DNA from: Arthrobacter sp. StoSoilA2 | Lineage (GTDB): Bacteria; Actinomycetota; Actinomycetes; Actinomycetales; Micrococcaceae | Length of the DNA stretch: 64,000 nt | Assembly (NCBI RefSeq): GCF_019977195.1 | Contig: NZ_AP024643.1 | Coordinates: 4,216,001-4,280,000 of the forward strand | Direction of reading: 5' to 3' | Shown here: positions 42,062-49,654 of the stretch, piece by piece | How positions within the stretch are numbered: the first letter of the stretch is position 1 | How the letters are laid out: each line of letters starts with the position of its first letter | Position numbers and translations under genes: made by a program | The notes under the pieces: generated by a model | Seen by the model: the letters and a program-made list of their open reading frames with translations, nothing else | The model's database searches: none | Told to the model about the DNA's origin: nothing

Positions 42062-44685
42062 GTCTTCCCGTGCCCAACCTGGATGACCGCAGCTTCGCGG
42101 ACCTTGTGGCCGGTGCCCGGGAACGCATCCAGCAAATCGCCCCTGAATGGACGGACCTCTCCGTCCACGATCCCGGCATCACCATCGTCGAGGCCTTCGC
42201 CTACCTCACGGACACGCTCATGTACCGGCTCAACCGTGTGCCGGACAAGCTCTACGCCGTCTACTTGAATCTCCTCGGCACGTCCCTGTACCCGCCGAGC
42301 ACTGCCGAAACGATGCTGGAATTCAGCCGTTCATCCGCCACAGGCACAAGCGCAGTCCAGGAAATCCGCATCCCCAGGGGTACACAGGTCAGCTGCCCGC
42401 CAGGGGTTCCGGGTTCACCCCAGCCAGTATTTACGACGACGGCGGCAGCCACTTTGGCGCCCGGCAAGACCAGCGTGCTGGTCCCCGCAGCCGACGTCAC
42501 CATGTATGACGCGGTACCGATTGGTACCGGTACCGGCAGGCCGGGCCAGAGCTTCGTGATCCCGAACGCGCCGATCGTCTCGGGCGCTGGGCTGGCGGTC
42601 GCCGTCGAAGTTCCGGCGGGGACGCGGCTGAGCAGTGGCGAGGCTGTCCTGGTGGACGGAAAGCCGTTCCGGTACTGCAAGGAAGTGGAGGCGTTTGCTG
42701 ACGCAAGGCCGGGTGAGATGCCGGTGCGGATTGATCGAAGTGCCGGCGTCGCGATGTTCGCTTGGTGGGACGAGGAGTCCAAGGGGCGGACGGAATCCGG
42801 GCAGGGGCCGTTGGTACCAGGGCCGGGCGCCGAGGTTCGCGCCTGGTACCGCAGCGGTGGCGGTTCGGGCGGCAACGTGGGCGCGGGTCAGCTCACGGTG
42901 TTGCGTTCCCCTGTTCCAGGTGCCAAGGTCACTAATCCTGAACCAGCCACCGGGGGCCGCGATGGCGAGTCCTTGGAGAACGCCCTGAGGCGCGCGCCCC
43001 AGGATTTTCAAGCCCGCGACCGCGCAGTCACTGTCCGGGACTACGAGGTCCTGGCACGTCGCCACGGCGGGGTGGGCCGGGCGAGGGCGTTCACGAGGAA
43101 GGATCTGTGGGCGTTTGCCAGGCCCGGCGAAGTAGAAATTGTGTTGGTGCCATTCGTTCCCGGCGGCAGGGCGGGGGCGGCCCAACCATTACGCGCAGCG
43201 GACCTTGCGTCACATGCACGCGACGAAGTGCGGATTGAAGTGGAACAATATCTCCGCAGGCGGTCCACGGTTGGCGCCGAGCCTGTAGTGCGCTGGGGCC
43301 TCTACAAACAGGTGCTGGTGGATGCGCGGATCGTTGTTCGTCCCGATGAGGACGCCGAGGCCGTGAAATCCAGGATCGTGGGCCGCCTGTCTGAGGGGAT
43401 CAGTCCGCTGAGCCCGGATTCGTCCAGTTATGGATCCGGCTTTGGGAAGCCACTGCGTGTCTCCAATCTGTACCGTGCCATGGAGGAGGCCGAGCCTGGC
43501 GTTCAGTATGTGGACCGCGTCAGGCTGGAAGTGGACAAAGTTCCGGACAGTGATGCCGTGTCCTTGGTCCAGGCTGAAGGCCAGGACAAGACGTGGTTCG
43601 TGGCCCAAGGCGGCACCCTGTTCCGCACTACCAACGCCGCCGACGGCTGGGAAGCTTGTGCGGATTTTGGCGACGACGGCGACCAGGCGGAAGAAACCGT
43701 CCGCGCCATCGCCCCGTTCCGTTCCCCCGCACCTGGCCGGGTGGGTCCGGAGCGGCATCCGGGCATGGTGGCCGTCAGCACGGTGACCGGCACTGGTTCC
43801 CGTATCTACATCAGCGAGGACCTCGGCGAATCCTGGCGCAAAGCAGCCGAGCTGGGGTTCGTCGTCGCCGATTTGTGTTGGGTGGACCGTCAAGGCGAGC
43901 CGTTGCTGTTGCTTGCCGGCGAACGCGGACTGTACGAACTTTCCATGAGCCAAGGGGCAATCCCCGTGCAGAACGTGGTGGATACGTCCCAGCCGGATCG
44001 TGGCTTTTACGCGGTGGACGCCTTGGTGGACGTCCGCGGGCGGACAGGTGTTGTGGTGGCTGCGGAGGCCTCGGAAGGCGTCTGGCTCTCCCCCGACGCC
44101 GGTACCGCGGACAGCTTCAAGCAGGTCAAGGCCGCCGGCGAGGACATCCGCTGCATGACCATCCAGTACGACGGCGGTGCGAGCTATGTGTGGCTCGGCC
44201 GCGCAGTGCCGGAAGGGACCGGGACGGGATGCCTGCGGCTGAAGATCGATGAGCTGGGCCGTACCGATTTCGATGAGTCGTTCATGGATTCTTGGGAGCA
44301 GTTCAGCACTGGCTGGACCGGGGGAAGTTGCTGGGGTGTCCACGTGATGGGCGACGCTGCCTATGCCGCTACCCAGAGCGGCGGTGTGTTGCGCCTGCAA
44401 CTGGGCCAGGCGTCGGCGCAGTGGAGCGTGCCGGACGTCAACTGCAATCTGCCGTTGAGGGACCGCACCCGCTTCGAGCCGGTCAAATCCGTGTCCGGGG
44501 CAATCCTTGACGGCAAACCCTTGGTCCTCGCCGCCGGTCCCAAAGGCGTGTACCGCAGCACTGACAACACCGTGAAATGGGAGAGCTGCACACGGCGCGT
44601 GGTGGACGACGTCGTGACGCTGCCCGACACCTGGCTGTTCTGCTCGGGTGACCACAGGATCGAGGTGGTCCATGGCAAGGGCTGA
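42058..44685 (+). CDS. CIS baseplate-J-like protein fused to an Asp-box beta-propeller (Pvc11/Afp11)
   Basis: 875 residues. Residues 1-490 are the baseplate protein: DLSVHDPGITIVEAFAYLTD (about 36-55), YRLNRVPDKLYAVYLNLLGT, LENALRRAPQDFQARDRAVT, VRDYEVLARRHGG and KPLRVSNLYRAMEEAEPGVQ. Residues about 500-875 form a propeller with sialidase/VPS10-type Asp boxes: exact SEDLGESW, and weaker TTNAADGW, SPDAGTADSF and STDNTVKW, with interblade strands such as RIYI, GLYELS and GVYRSTD. Afp11-type proteins usually end after the J region, so the propeller is an added domain, perhaps outward-facing for target or matrix binding. Confidence 0.88.
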   Translation: MSLPVPNLDDRSFADLVAGARERIQQIAPEWTDLSVHDPGITIVEAFAYLTDTLMYRLNRVPDKLYAVYLNLLGTSLYPPSTAETMLEFSRSSATGTSAVQEIRIPRGTQVSCPPGVPGSPQPVFTTTAAATLAPGKTSVLVPAADVTMYDAVPIGTGTGRPGQSFVIPNAPIVSGAGLAVAVEVPAGTRLSSGEAVLVDGKPFRYCKEVEAFADARPGEMPVRIDRSAGVAMFAWWDEESKGRTESGQGPLVPGPGAEVRAWYRSGGGSGGNVGAGQLTVLRSPVPGAKVTNPEPATGGRDGESLENALRRAPQDFQARDRAVTVRDYEVLARRHGGVGRARAFTRKDLWAFARPGEVEIVLVPFVPGGRAGAAQPLRAADLASHARDEVRIEVEQYLRRRSTVGAEPVVRWGLYKQVLVDARIVVRPDEDAEAVKSRIVGRLSEGISPLSPDSSSYGSGFGKPLRVSNLYRAMEEAEPGVQYVDRVRLEVDKVPDSDAVSLVQAEGQDKTWFVAQGGTLFRTTNAADGWEACADFGDDGDQAEETVRAIAPFRSPAPGRVGPERHPGMVAVSTVTGTGSRIYISEDLGESWRKAAELGFVVADLCWVDRQGEPLLLLAGERGLYELSMSQGAIPVQNVVDTSQPDRGFYAVDALVDVRGRTGVVVAAEASEGVWLSPDAGTADSFKQVKAAGEDIRCMTIQYDGGASYVWLGRAVPEGTGTGCLRLKIDELGRTDFDESFMDSWEQFSTGWTGGSCWGVHVMGDAAYAATQSGGVLRLQLGQASAQWSVPDVNCNLPLRDRTRFEPVKSVSGAILDGKPLVLAAGPKGVYRSTDNTVKWESCTRRVVDDVVTLPDTWLFCSGDHRIEVVHGKG

Positions 44686-45238
44686 GCCCATGGGGCCATC
44701 CGGGTCCAAGCTGCTGAAGGTCCTGCCGGAAGTTTTCCAGGTGGCCGCCGATACCAGCTCTCCCCTGCAGGCCCTGCTTGCCGTGGCCGAGGACATGCAT
44801 GAGCCCGTCCGGCAGGTCCTGGACCGCATCCATAACGTTCCCGATCCCGGCCGCGCGCCGTCGTCGTTGATTCCTTTTCTCTCGCGGTGGGTGGATCTGG
44901 ACTGGCTGACGCTGCCCGGTCCGGAGGCCGGCGCTGGATCCGGGAGCATTCCGGTGGCCAGCGCAATTTCCATAGCGCGGCAACGGGACCTCATCGCAGC
45001 CGCGGCGCAGCTCTCTGCCCGCCGCGGCACTGTGGACGGGCTCACCCGCTTCCTGCACCTGGCCACGGGGGTGCCCGGATTCGACGTCGAATCCGTGCCC
45101 GGCGCCTTCCACATCAGGGTGCTGGTTCCTGCGGAAGCGGGTGGGCAGCTGGAGTTGGTCAGGCGGATCGTCAAAGGCATGAAGCCCGCACACGTGACGG
45201 ATGAGGTTCAAGTGCGGGCGAACGGTGACGACGCATGA
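44672..45238 (+). CDS. CIS tail-protein-I-like baseplate protein (Pvc12-like)
   Basis: 188 residues from ATG 44672 (GAGGTGG just upstream), overlapping the previous gene by 14 bases. KLLKVLPEVFQVAADTSSPL, MHEPVRQVLDRIHNVPDPGR, APSSLIPFLSRWVDLDW and SARRGTVDGLTRFLHLATGV match the gpI-like tail proteins of CIS and P2-like phages. The C-terminal domain (GAFHIRVLVPAEAGGQLELV, RRIVKGMKPAHV) is typical too. It joins the wedge; in larger systems a fibre follows, which is absent here. Confidence 0.87.
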   Translation: MARAEPMGPSGSKLLKVLPEVFQVAADTSSPLQALLAVAEDMHEPVRQVLDRIHNVPDPGRAPSSLIPFLSRWVDLDWLTLPGPEAGAGSGSIPVASAISIARQRDLIAAAAQLSARRGTVDGLTRFLHLATGVPGFDVESVPGAFHIRVLVPAEAGGQLELVRRIVKGMKPAHVTDEVQVRANGDDA

Positions 45239-45708
45239 ATAAGGAGAACCGCACGCCGATTCTTGTGGTGATTGCCTGCGGAGTGATTGCGCTGTTGGTG
45301 CTGGTGTTCGGCGTCAGCTGCGGTGGCGGAAACAACGATGCCGCACGGGAATGGCAGGGCGGATTCTTCGACGCAGCCGCGGGCGCGCAACTCACCTCAG
45401 CAGACCTGTCTGCTCAAGGCGGTTCGTGTTCGGCGTCGGATACCCAGCTGGTGGTAACGGGTGCGTGCGTGTTCGATGTGAAGGAATTCGGTGGAGGCCT
45501 GTTCTATTTCGGACCTCCCACCAAGCGGGCGAGACTCGCCCCGCAGCAGGCGGTCACCGTCTCGCTGTTGGTGCAGGGGACGCGCGCTGAGCAGAATTCA
45601 GGCCCAGGGAAAACCGTGGACCTGACCTTCGGGACCTCGGGCGGACAGCTGGGAATCGTCTGTCCCCTGGGGACTTGTGTGTTGCTGATCCAGAAAGCCG
45701 GAGGCTGA
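45235..45708 (+). CDS. Membrane-anchored protein of the CIS operon
   Basis: 157 residues, ATG overlapping the previous stop (ATGA). A short cytoplasmic KENR start is followed by one hydrophobic segment (about 9-28) ending FGVSCGGG, which could be an uncleaved anchor or an imperfect lipobox. The exported part is beta-rich with four further Cys (GGSCSAS, GACVF, GIVCPLGTCVLL) likely to form disulfides. No family was recognised. Its coupling to the baseplate genes argues for a role with the injection system, for example as a membrane anchor or as cargo. Confidence 0.78.
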   Translation: MNKENRTPILVVIACGVIALLVLVFGVSCGGGNNDAAREWQGGFFDAAAGAQLTSADLSAQGGSCSASDTQLVVTGACVFDVKEFGGGLFYFGPPTKRARLAPQQAVTVSLLVQGTRAEQNSGPGKTVDLTFGTSGGQLGIVCPLGTCVLLIQKAGG

Positions 45709-45762
45709 GATGAGCTGCTGTGCGCCGAAACTACAAACCGCGATCCCAGGAGTTGTTGTGCC

Positions 45763-46692
45763 ATGACTGCCATCACCATGACGTTGAGCTCCCCGGATGT
45801 CGTCCTTAAAGATGGGAAGGGTTCGCTGACAGCGTCCGTCACCAACGGCTCCACCACTTCCGAGCGCGTGGTGCTCGGAGCCTTCCCCGGGCAGGTGAAC
45901 AATCCGCCGTCGAAAACGTACACCAGCATCCCCAACCCATTGCGGACCATCGCCGCGGGGGCCACCGAACAATACGTGGTCAATTTCGACACCGCGGGGG
46001 CATCCGAGGGGAGCTACCCGGTGAAGCTGATCGCCTACTCCGCCGACGACGCACCCGAGGACTACGCGGACCAGGCGCATGTGGTCACACTGACTGTCCC
46101 GGCCGCCGAGAAACCGAAGCCGACGCCGGGATTCCCCTGGTTGTGGGTGATCATCGGGGGTGTGGTGCTGCTGGCCGTTATCGGCGTGATCCTGTACTTC
46201 ATGTTCAAGGACGCCAACGTTCCGGACGTAAAAGCCAAGCCGCAAGCTGAGGCGGTCCAGATCCTCACTGACGCCGGCTTCAAAGCAGCCACGAGCGAGA
46301 TCGAAAGCGCCTCGCCCGAAGGTACGGTAGTCAACCAGAGTCCCGCCGGCGGCGAGAAAGTGGGCCGCGGCAGCACGGTCAACCTGGAAATTGCGGTGCC
46401 CGTGAAGGCCACCGTGCCCAGTGTCCTGGGATCACGGATCGAAACAGCCCGCAACGCCTTCCAGGCAGCACAACTGCAATTGGACTTCACCCAGGGTTCC
46501 GCCTGCCAAAGCTCGCCTCCCCTCTCCCTGACGCGCTGCATAGTGGTGGGGGTCAATCCCGACGTCGGCACTAAAGTCAACGTCAACGCACTCGTTTTGG
46601 TGCGGACTGAATTGAGGTCCAGCATCATCCTTGATCCCGTAAACATTTGTCTCAGCAACCCCCAACTTTGCGAGGTGAGGCTGAACCCGTGA
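45763..46692 (+). CDS. PASTA-domain membrane protein of the CIS operon
   Basis: 309 residues. Residues 1-115 form an Ig-like/CARDB-like beta domain without signal peptide (MTLSSPDVVLKDGKGSLTAS, PVKLIAYSADDAPEDYADQA). One membrane helix lies at about 125-147 (WLWVIIGGVVLLAVIGVILY). Two PASTA-like domains follow (VPDVKAKPQAEAVQILTDAG, VVNQSPAGGEKVGRGSTVNL; VPSVLGSRIETARNAFQAAQ). The topology implied is N-inside, PASTA-outside, as in PknB kinases, but the inside domain is not a kinase. PASTA domains bind peptidoglycan fragments, so it may tie the injection system to membrane and wall. AGGAG is about 11 bases upstream of ATG. Confidence 0.83.
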   Translation: MTAITMTLSSPDVVLKDGKGSLTASVTNGSTTSERVVLGAFPGQVNNPPSKTYTSIPNPLRTIAAGATEQYVVNFDTAGASEGSYPVKLIAYSADDAPEDYADQAHVVTLTVPAAEKPKPTPGFPWLWVIIGGVVLLAVIGVILYFMFKDANVPDVKAKPQAEAVQILTDAGFKAATSEIESASPEGTVVNQSPAGGEKVGRGSTVNLEIAVPVKATVPSVLGSRIETARNAFQAAQLQLDFTQGSACQSSPPLSLTRCIVVGVNPDVGTKVNVNALVLVRTELRSSIILDPVNICLSNPQLCEVRLNP

Positions 46693-46729
46693 CTATTTCG
46701 GGACGGGTTTGCCTTGCCGGGGAGCTGAC

Positions 46730-47971
46730 ATGAAAAGATCAACCATGCGTCCGATGCAGCACTCCAGCAAACTCCAGAATGTCCGCTACGAACTCCGTGG
46801 TCCCATCCTCCAGGCCGCCAAGGCCATGGAAGCCGAGGGACACCGCATCCTCAAGATGAACCTTGGGGACACGGCACCGTTCGGGTTGGAAGCGCCGGAG
46901 TCAGTGGTGGTGGACATGATCCACCACATCCGCGGGGCCCAGGGCTACAGCGATTCCAAGGGCATCTTCTCCGCCCGGACCGCGATCTCGCAGTACTACC
47001 AGACGCGCGGACTGATGACGATCGGCGTCGAGGATGTCTTCATCGGCAACGGCGTCAGCGAACTCATTTCCATGACCCTGCAGGCGTTCATGGAAAACGG
47101 TGACGAGATCCTCATCCCGGCACCCGACTACCCGCTCTGGACCGCGGCCGTGACGCTCACGGGCGGCAAAGCCGTGCACTACCTTTGCGATGAGGACGAG
47201 AACTGGTGGCCGGACATGGCCGACGTCGAATCAAAGATCACTCCGCGCACACGGGGCATCGTGATCATCAACCCGAACAATCCCACAGGGGCCGTGTACC
47301 CCAGGCACATCCTTGAGCAATTCGCGGCGCTCGCAAGGAAGCATGATCTCGTCCTCTTTTCCGATGAGATCTACGAGAAGATCCGCTACGTCGACGCCCC
47401 GCACATTCATACCGCCGCGGTAGCGGACGACATCCCGGTTCTGACGTTCAGCGGACTTTCCAAGGCTTACCGCATGCCCGGCTACCGTGCGGGTTGGGTT
47501 GCCGTGACGGGACCATTGACCGCAACGGCTGCCTATCGCGAATCCCTGGAACTGCTGGCTTCGCTGAGGTTGTGCTCCAACGTTCCCGCCCAGCACGCCA
47601 TCCAAACCTGCCTGGGCGGATACCAAAGCATCGAGGCACTCATTCGTCCCGGCGGCCGCCTGCGTGAGCAACGGGACCTGGCGTGGAAGTTGTTGACCGC
47701 GATCCCGGGCGTTTCGTGCGTCCCCGCCGCGGGCGCAATGTACCTGTTCCCCCGGCTGGATCCTGAGATCTACCCCATTGAGAGCGACGAGAAGTTCGTC
47801 CTTCAACTCCTGCAGGAACAGAAAATCCTCGTCTCGCACGGAACGGCCTTCAATTGGCCAACCCCGGACCACTTCCGCTTCGTGATCCTGCCGACCGTGG
47901 AGGACATCGAGGAAGCCGTGCGCAGGATCGAGCATTTCCTGGCGGCGTACCGGAACCGCCCGGTGGACTAA
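46730..47971 (+). CDS. Class I/II PLP-dependent aminotransferase (AlaA-like)
   Basis: 413 residues from ATG 46730 (GGGGAG eight bases upstream). Fold-type I motifs are present: VFIGNGVSELISMTLQAFME, PAPDYPLWTAAVTL, IINPNNPTGAVYP, VLFSDEIYEKIRY and the PLP lysine in SGLSKAYRMPGYRAGW, plus the C-terminal Arg region (FRFVILPTVEDIEEAVRRIE). The closest known type is the AlaA/AlaT glutamate-pyruvate aminotransferase. It begins 37 bases after the PASTA gene and could be read through from the CIS operon, though its function gives no link. Copy C of the palindrome starts at the base after its TAA. Confidence 0.92.
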   Translation: MKRSTMRPMQHSSKLQNVRYELRGPILQAAKAMEAEGHRILKMNLGDTAPFGLEAPESVVVDMIHHIRGAQGYSDSKGIFSARTAISQYYQTRGLMTIGVEDVFIGNGVSELISMTLQAFMENGDEILIPAPDYPLWTAAVTLTGGKAVHYLCDEDENWWPDMADVESKITPRTRGIVIINPNNPTGAVYPRHILEQFAALARKHDLVLFSDEIYEKIRYVDAPHIHTAAVADDIPVLTFSGLSKAYRMPGYRAGWVAVTGPLTATAAYRESLELLASLRLCSNVPAQHAIQTCLGGYQSIEALIRPGGRLREQRDLAWKLLTAIPGVSCVPAAGAMYLFPRLDPEIYPIESDEKFVLQLLQEQKILVSHGTAFNWPTPDHFRFVILPTVEDIEEAVRRIEHFLAAYRNRPVD

Positions 47972-48037
47972 CCCAACTAGGTCGCATTTGTGCGCGTTTT
48001 GACGGCTCAAAACGCGCACAAATGCGACCCAGTTGGG
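47972..48037. repeat. 66-base intergenic palindrome, copy C
   Basis: Starts CCCAACTAGGTCGCATTTGT, centre GCGCGTTTTGACGGCTCAAA, ends AATGCGACCCAGTTGGG. The inner arm (CATTTGTGCGCGTTTTG) is quite different from copies A and B, but both arms differ together, so pairing is kept. It directly follows the aminotransferase stop and lies 11 bases before the stop of the convergent alcohol dehydrogenase. Confidence 0.88.
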
Positions 48038-48048
48038 GTGCCAGGCAG

Positions 48049-49086
48049 TTAGCGCGCCGGGTCCACCATCGTCATGCCTGCGGGGCTGGCCTTATCGAAG
48101 CCGGGCAATAGGAGCGCTGCTTCTTCCAGGCCGATAGTGCGTTCGATCAGCAGCTGCGGCCGGAGCGCACCCTGTGCAATGAGGGCCATCATTCCGGGAT
48201 AGTCCACCGCGGCCATGCCGTGGCTGCCCAGGACATCCAGTTCCCAGCCGATCACGCGGGCCATCGGCACCTGCGGGTTGCCGTCAATGGAGGGCAACAG
48301 GCCGATCTGGACGTGCCGGCCCCGCCTGCGAAGGCTGAGGATTGCGTCTGCGCAGGTTTGTTCACTTCCGACGGCGTCTACCGCCACGTGGCTGCCTCCG
48401 TTGGAGAGGACGTTGACCGCGGCGGGGATATCCGCACCGTCAGCAAGCACGGTGTGGTCTGCACCCAAACGTGCAGCCACGGCCAAGGCCTCCGGGTTCC
48501 GATCCACGGCAATGACCTTGGCTCCCATGGCCTTGGCAATCATCACAGCGCTGAGGCCCACGCCTCCCGCGCCCACAACTGTCACCCATTCGCCGGCTTT
48601 CACCTGGGCACGGGCTGCCAGGGCACGATATGCCGTGGCGAAGCGGCAGCCGAGGCTTGCCGCCGTCGTAAATTCAACGCTTTCCGGTATGGCAACCAGG
48701 TTGCTGTCGGCAGCGTGCAGGGCCACGTATTCGGCGAACGATCCCCAGTGGGTGAAGCCGGGCTGCTCCTGGTCGGGGCACACCTGCGCGTCACCATCAA
48801 GGCACCATTCGCACTTACCGCACCCGCAAACGAAGGGGACGGTGACGCGGTCGCCGACCTTCCAGCGCTGGACGTCTTCCCCGACGGAGTCGATGACACC
48901 GGCGAGCTCGTGGCCTGGAACGTGGGGCACCGCTATGTCATCGTGGCCGGCCCAGGCGTGCCAGTCGCTGCGGCACATGCCGGTGGCTAAAACCTTCACC
49001 ACTACACCTCGAGCGGGAGCCTCGGGTTTGGTGACCTCCCGAACGTCGGGTTGGGTCCGGACCTCATCAAAAACTACTGCGCGCAT
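48049..49086 (-). CDS. Zinc-dependent alcohol dehydrogenase (MDR family)
   Basis: 345 residues. Catalytic zinc ligands lie in TGMCRSDWHAW and PHVPGHELAGV (C, H, E). Structural zinc cysteines are in VCGCGKCEWCLDGDAQVC, and the NAD(P)-binding GAGGVGLSAVMIAKAMGAKV is at about 172-191. It oxidises alcohols or reduces aldehydes in the cytoplasm; the exact substrate is unknown. It is divergent from the CMD-ECF41 pair with 92 bases between, and could be part of the same response. Confidence 0.93.
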   Translation of the reverse strand: MRAVVFDEVRTQPDVREVTKPEAPARGVVVKVLATGMCRSDWHAWAGHDDIAVPHVPGHELAGVIDSVGEDVQRWKVGDRVTVPFVCGCGKCEWCLDGDAQVCPDQEQPGFTHWGSFAEYVALHAADSNLVAIPESVEFTTAASLGCRFATAYRALAARAQVKAGEWVTVVGAGGVGLSAVMIAKAMGAKVIAVDRNPEALAVAARLGADHTVLADGADIPAAVNVLSNGGSHVAVDAVGSEQTCADAILSLRRRGRHVQIGLLPSIDGNPQVPMARVIGWELDVLGSHGMAAVDYPGMMALIAQGALRPQLLIERTIGLEEAALLLPGFDKASPAGMTMVDPAR

Positions 49087-49113
49087 CGACCGACTCTAAC
49101 AATTAGCCGCCCC

Positions 49114-49140
49114 TGTCACACTTCCGCCGCCCCTTACGAC
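49114..49140 (+). promoter_or_regulatory. Predicted ECF41-type promoter
   Basis: TGTCACA (49114-49120), a 16-base spacer, then CGAC (49137-49140). The published ECF41 promoter is TGTCACA at -35 with CGTC at -10, so one -10 base differs. It lies 38 bases upstream of the CMD gene that is the usual ECF41 target. Confidence 0.75.
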
Positions 49141-49178
49141 ATCTCTGATGTAAGGCACCACCACGGAAGGGAAACAAC

Positions 49179-49637
49179 ATGACCCGCATCAATATCGGCC
49201 ACAGCAACAAACTCGGCTACGCCGCTGTCATCGGGCTGGAGGGCTACGCCCGGAAGTCGGTTGATCCCGACTTGTACGAACTCATCAAGCTCCGTGCCTC
49301 CATCCTTAATGGCTGCGGTTTCTGCGTGGACATGCATTCCACTGACGGTCGGAAGCGCGGGATTCCTGCCCGCAAGTTGCATGCCGTGGCGGCGTGGCAG
49401 CATTCGAAGGTGTTCTTCGATGCCCGCGAGCAGGCGGTGCTGGCCTTGACCGACGCCGTCACGCAGCTCGGTCCGGATACCGTCACCGACGAGATCTGGA
49501 ATGCGGCCGCCACCCATTTCGACGACAGCCAGATGGGCGGTTTGATCCTGGCCATCTCCACGATCAATGTGTGGAACAGGATTGCCGTGAGCACGCAAAT
49601 GGAGCCGCCGGTAGATGAGAAGAACCCGATCGTCTGA
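49179..49637 (+). CDS. Carboxymuconolactone decarboxylase / AhpD-like protein
   Basis: 152 residues. The AhpD core with redox CxxC and His is intact: KLRASILNGCGFCVDMHSTD (about 39-58). It is a probable alkylhydroperoxidase-type or related redox enzyme. AAGGGAAA lies upstream of ATG. It is followed 17 bases later by the ECF41 sigma factor. CMD proteins are the most common neighbours and targets of ECF41 factors, and the promoter at 49114 fits. Confidence 0.92.
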   Translation: MTRINIGHSNKLGYAAVIGLEGYARKSVDPDLYELIKLRASILNGCGFCVDMHSTDGRKRGIPARKLHAVAAWQHSKVFFDAREQAVLALTDAVTQLGPDTVTDEIWNAAATHFDDSQMGGLILAISTINVWNRIAVSTQMEPPVDEKNPIV

Positions 49638-49654
49638 GGGGTAGCGTGGAGGGC

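Noticed and set aside
43210..45180. 656-codon open frame antisense to the baseplate-J gene
   Set aside because: It is antisense to two recognised CIS genes and has no domain.
35153..46692. Prophage or phage remnant
   Set aside because: Tail-like genes are complete and ordered as in CIS. No capsid, portal, terminase, integrase, lysis gene or attachment repeat is seen.
35153..46692. Type VI secretion system
   Set aside because: No TssB/TssC pair, TssJLM membrane complex or ClpV is present. Sheath and tube are of the gp18/gp19-Afp type and the host is a monoderm.
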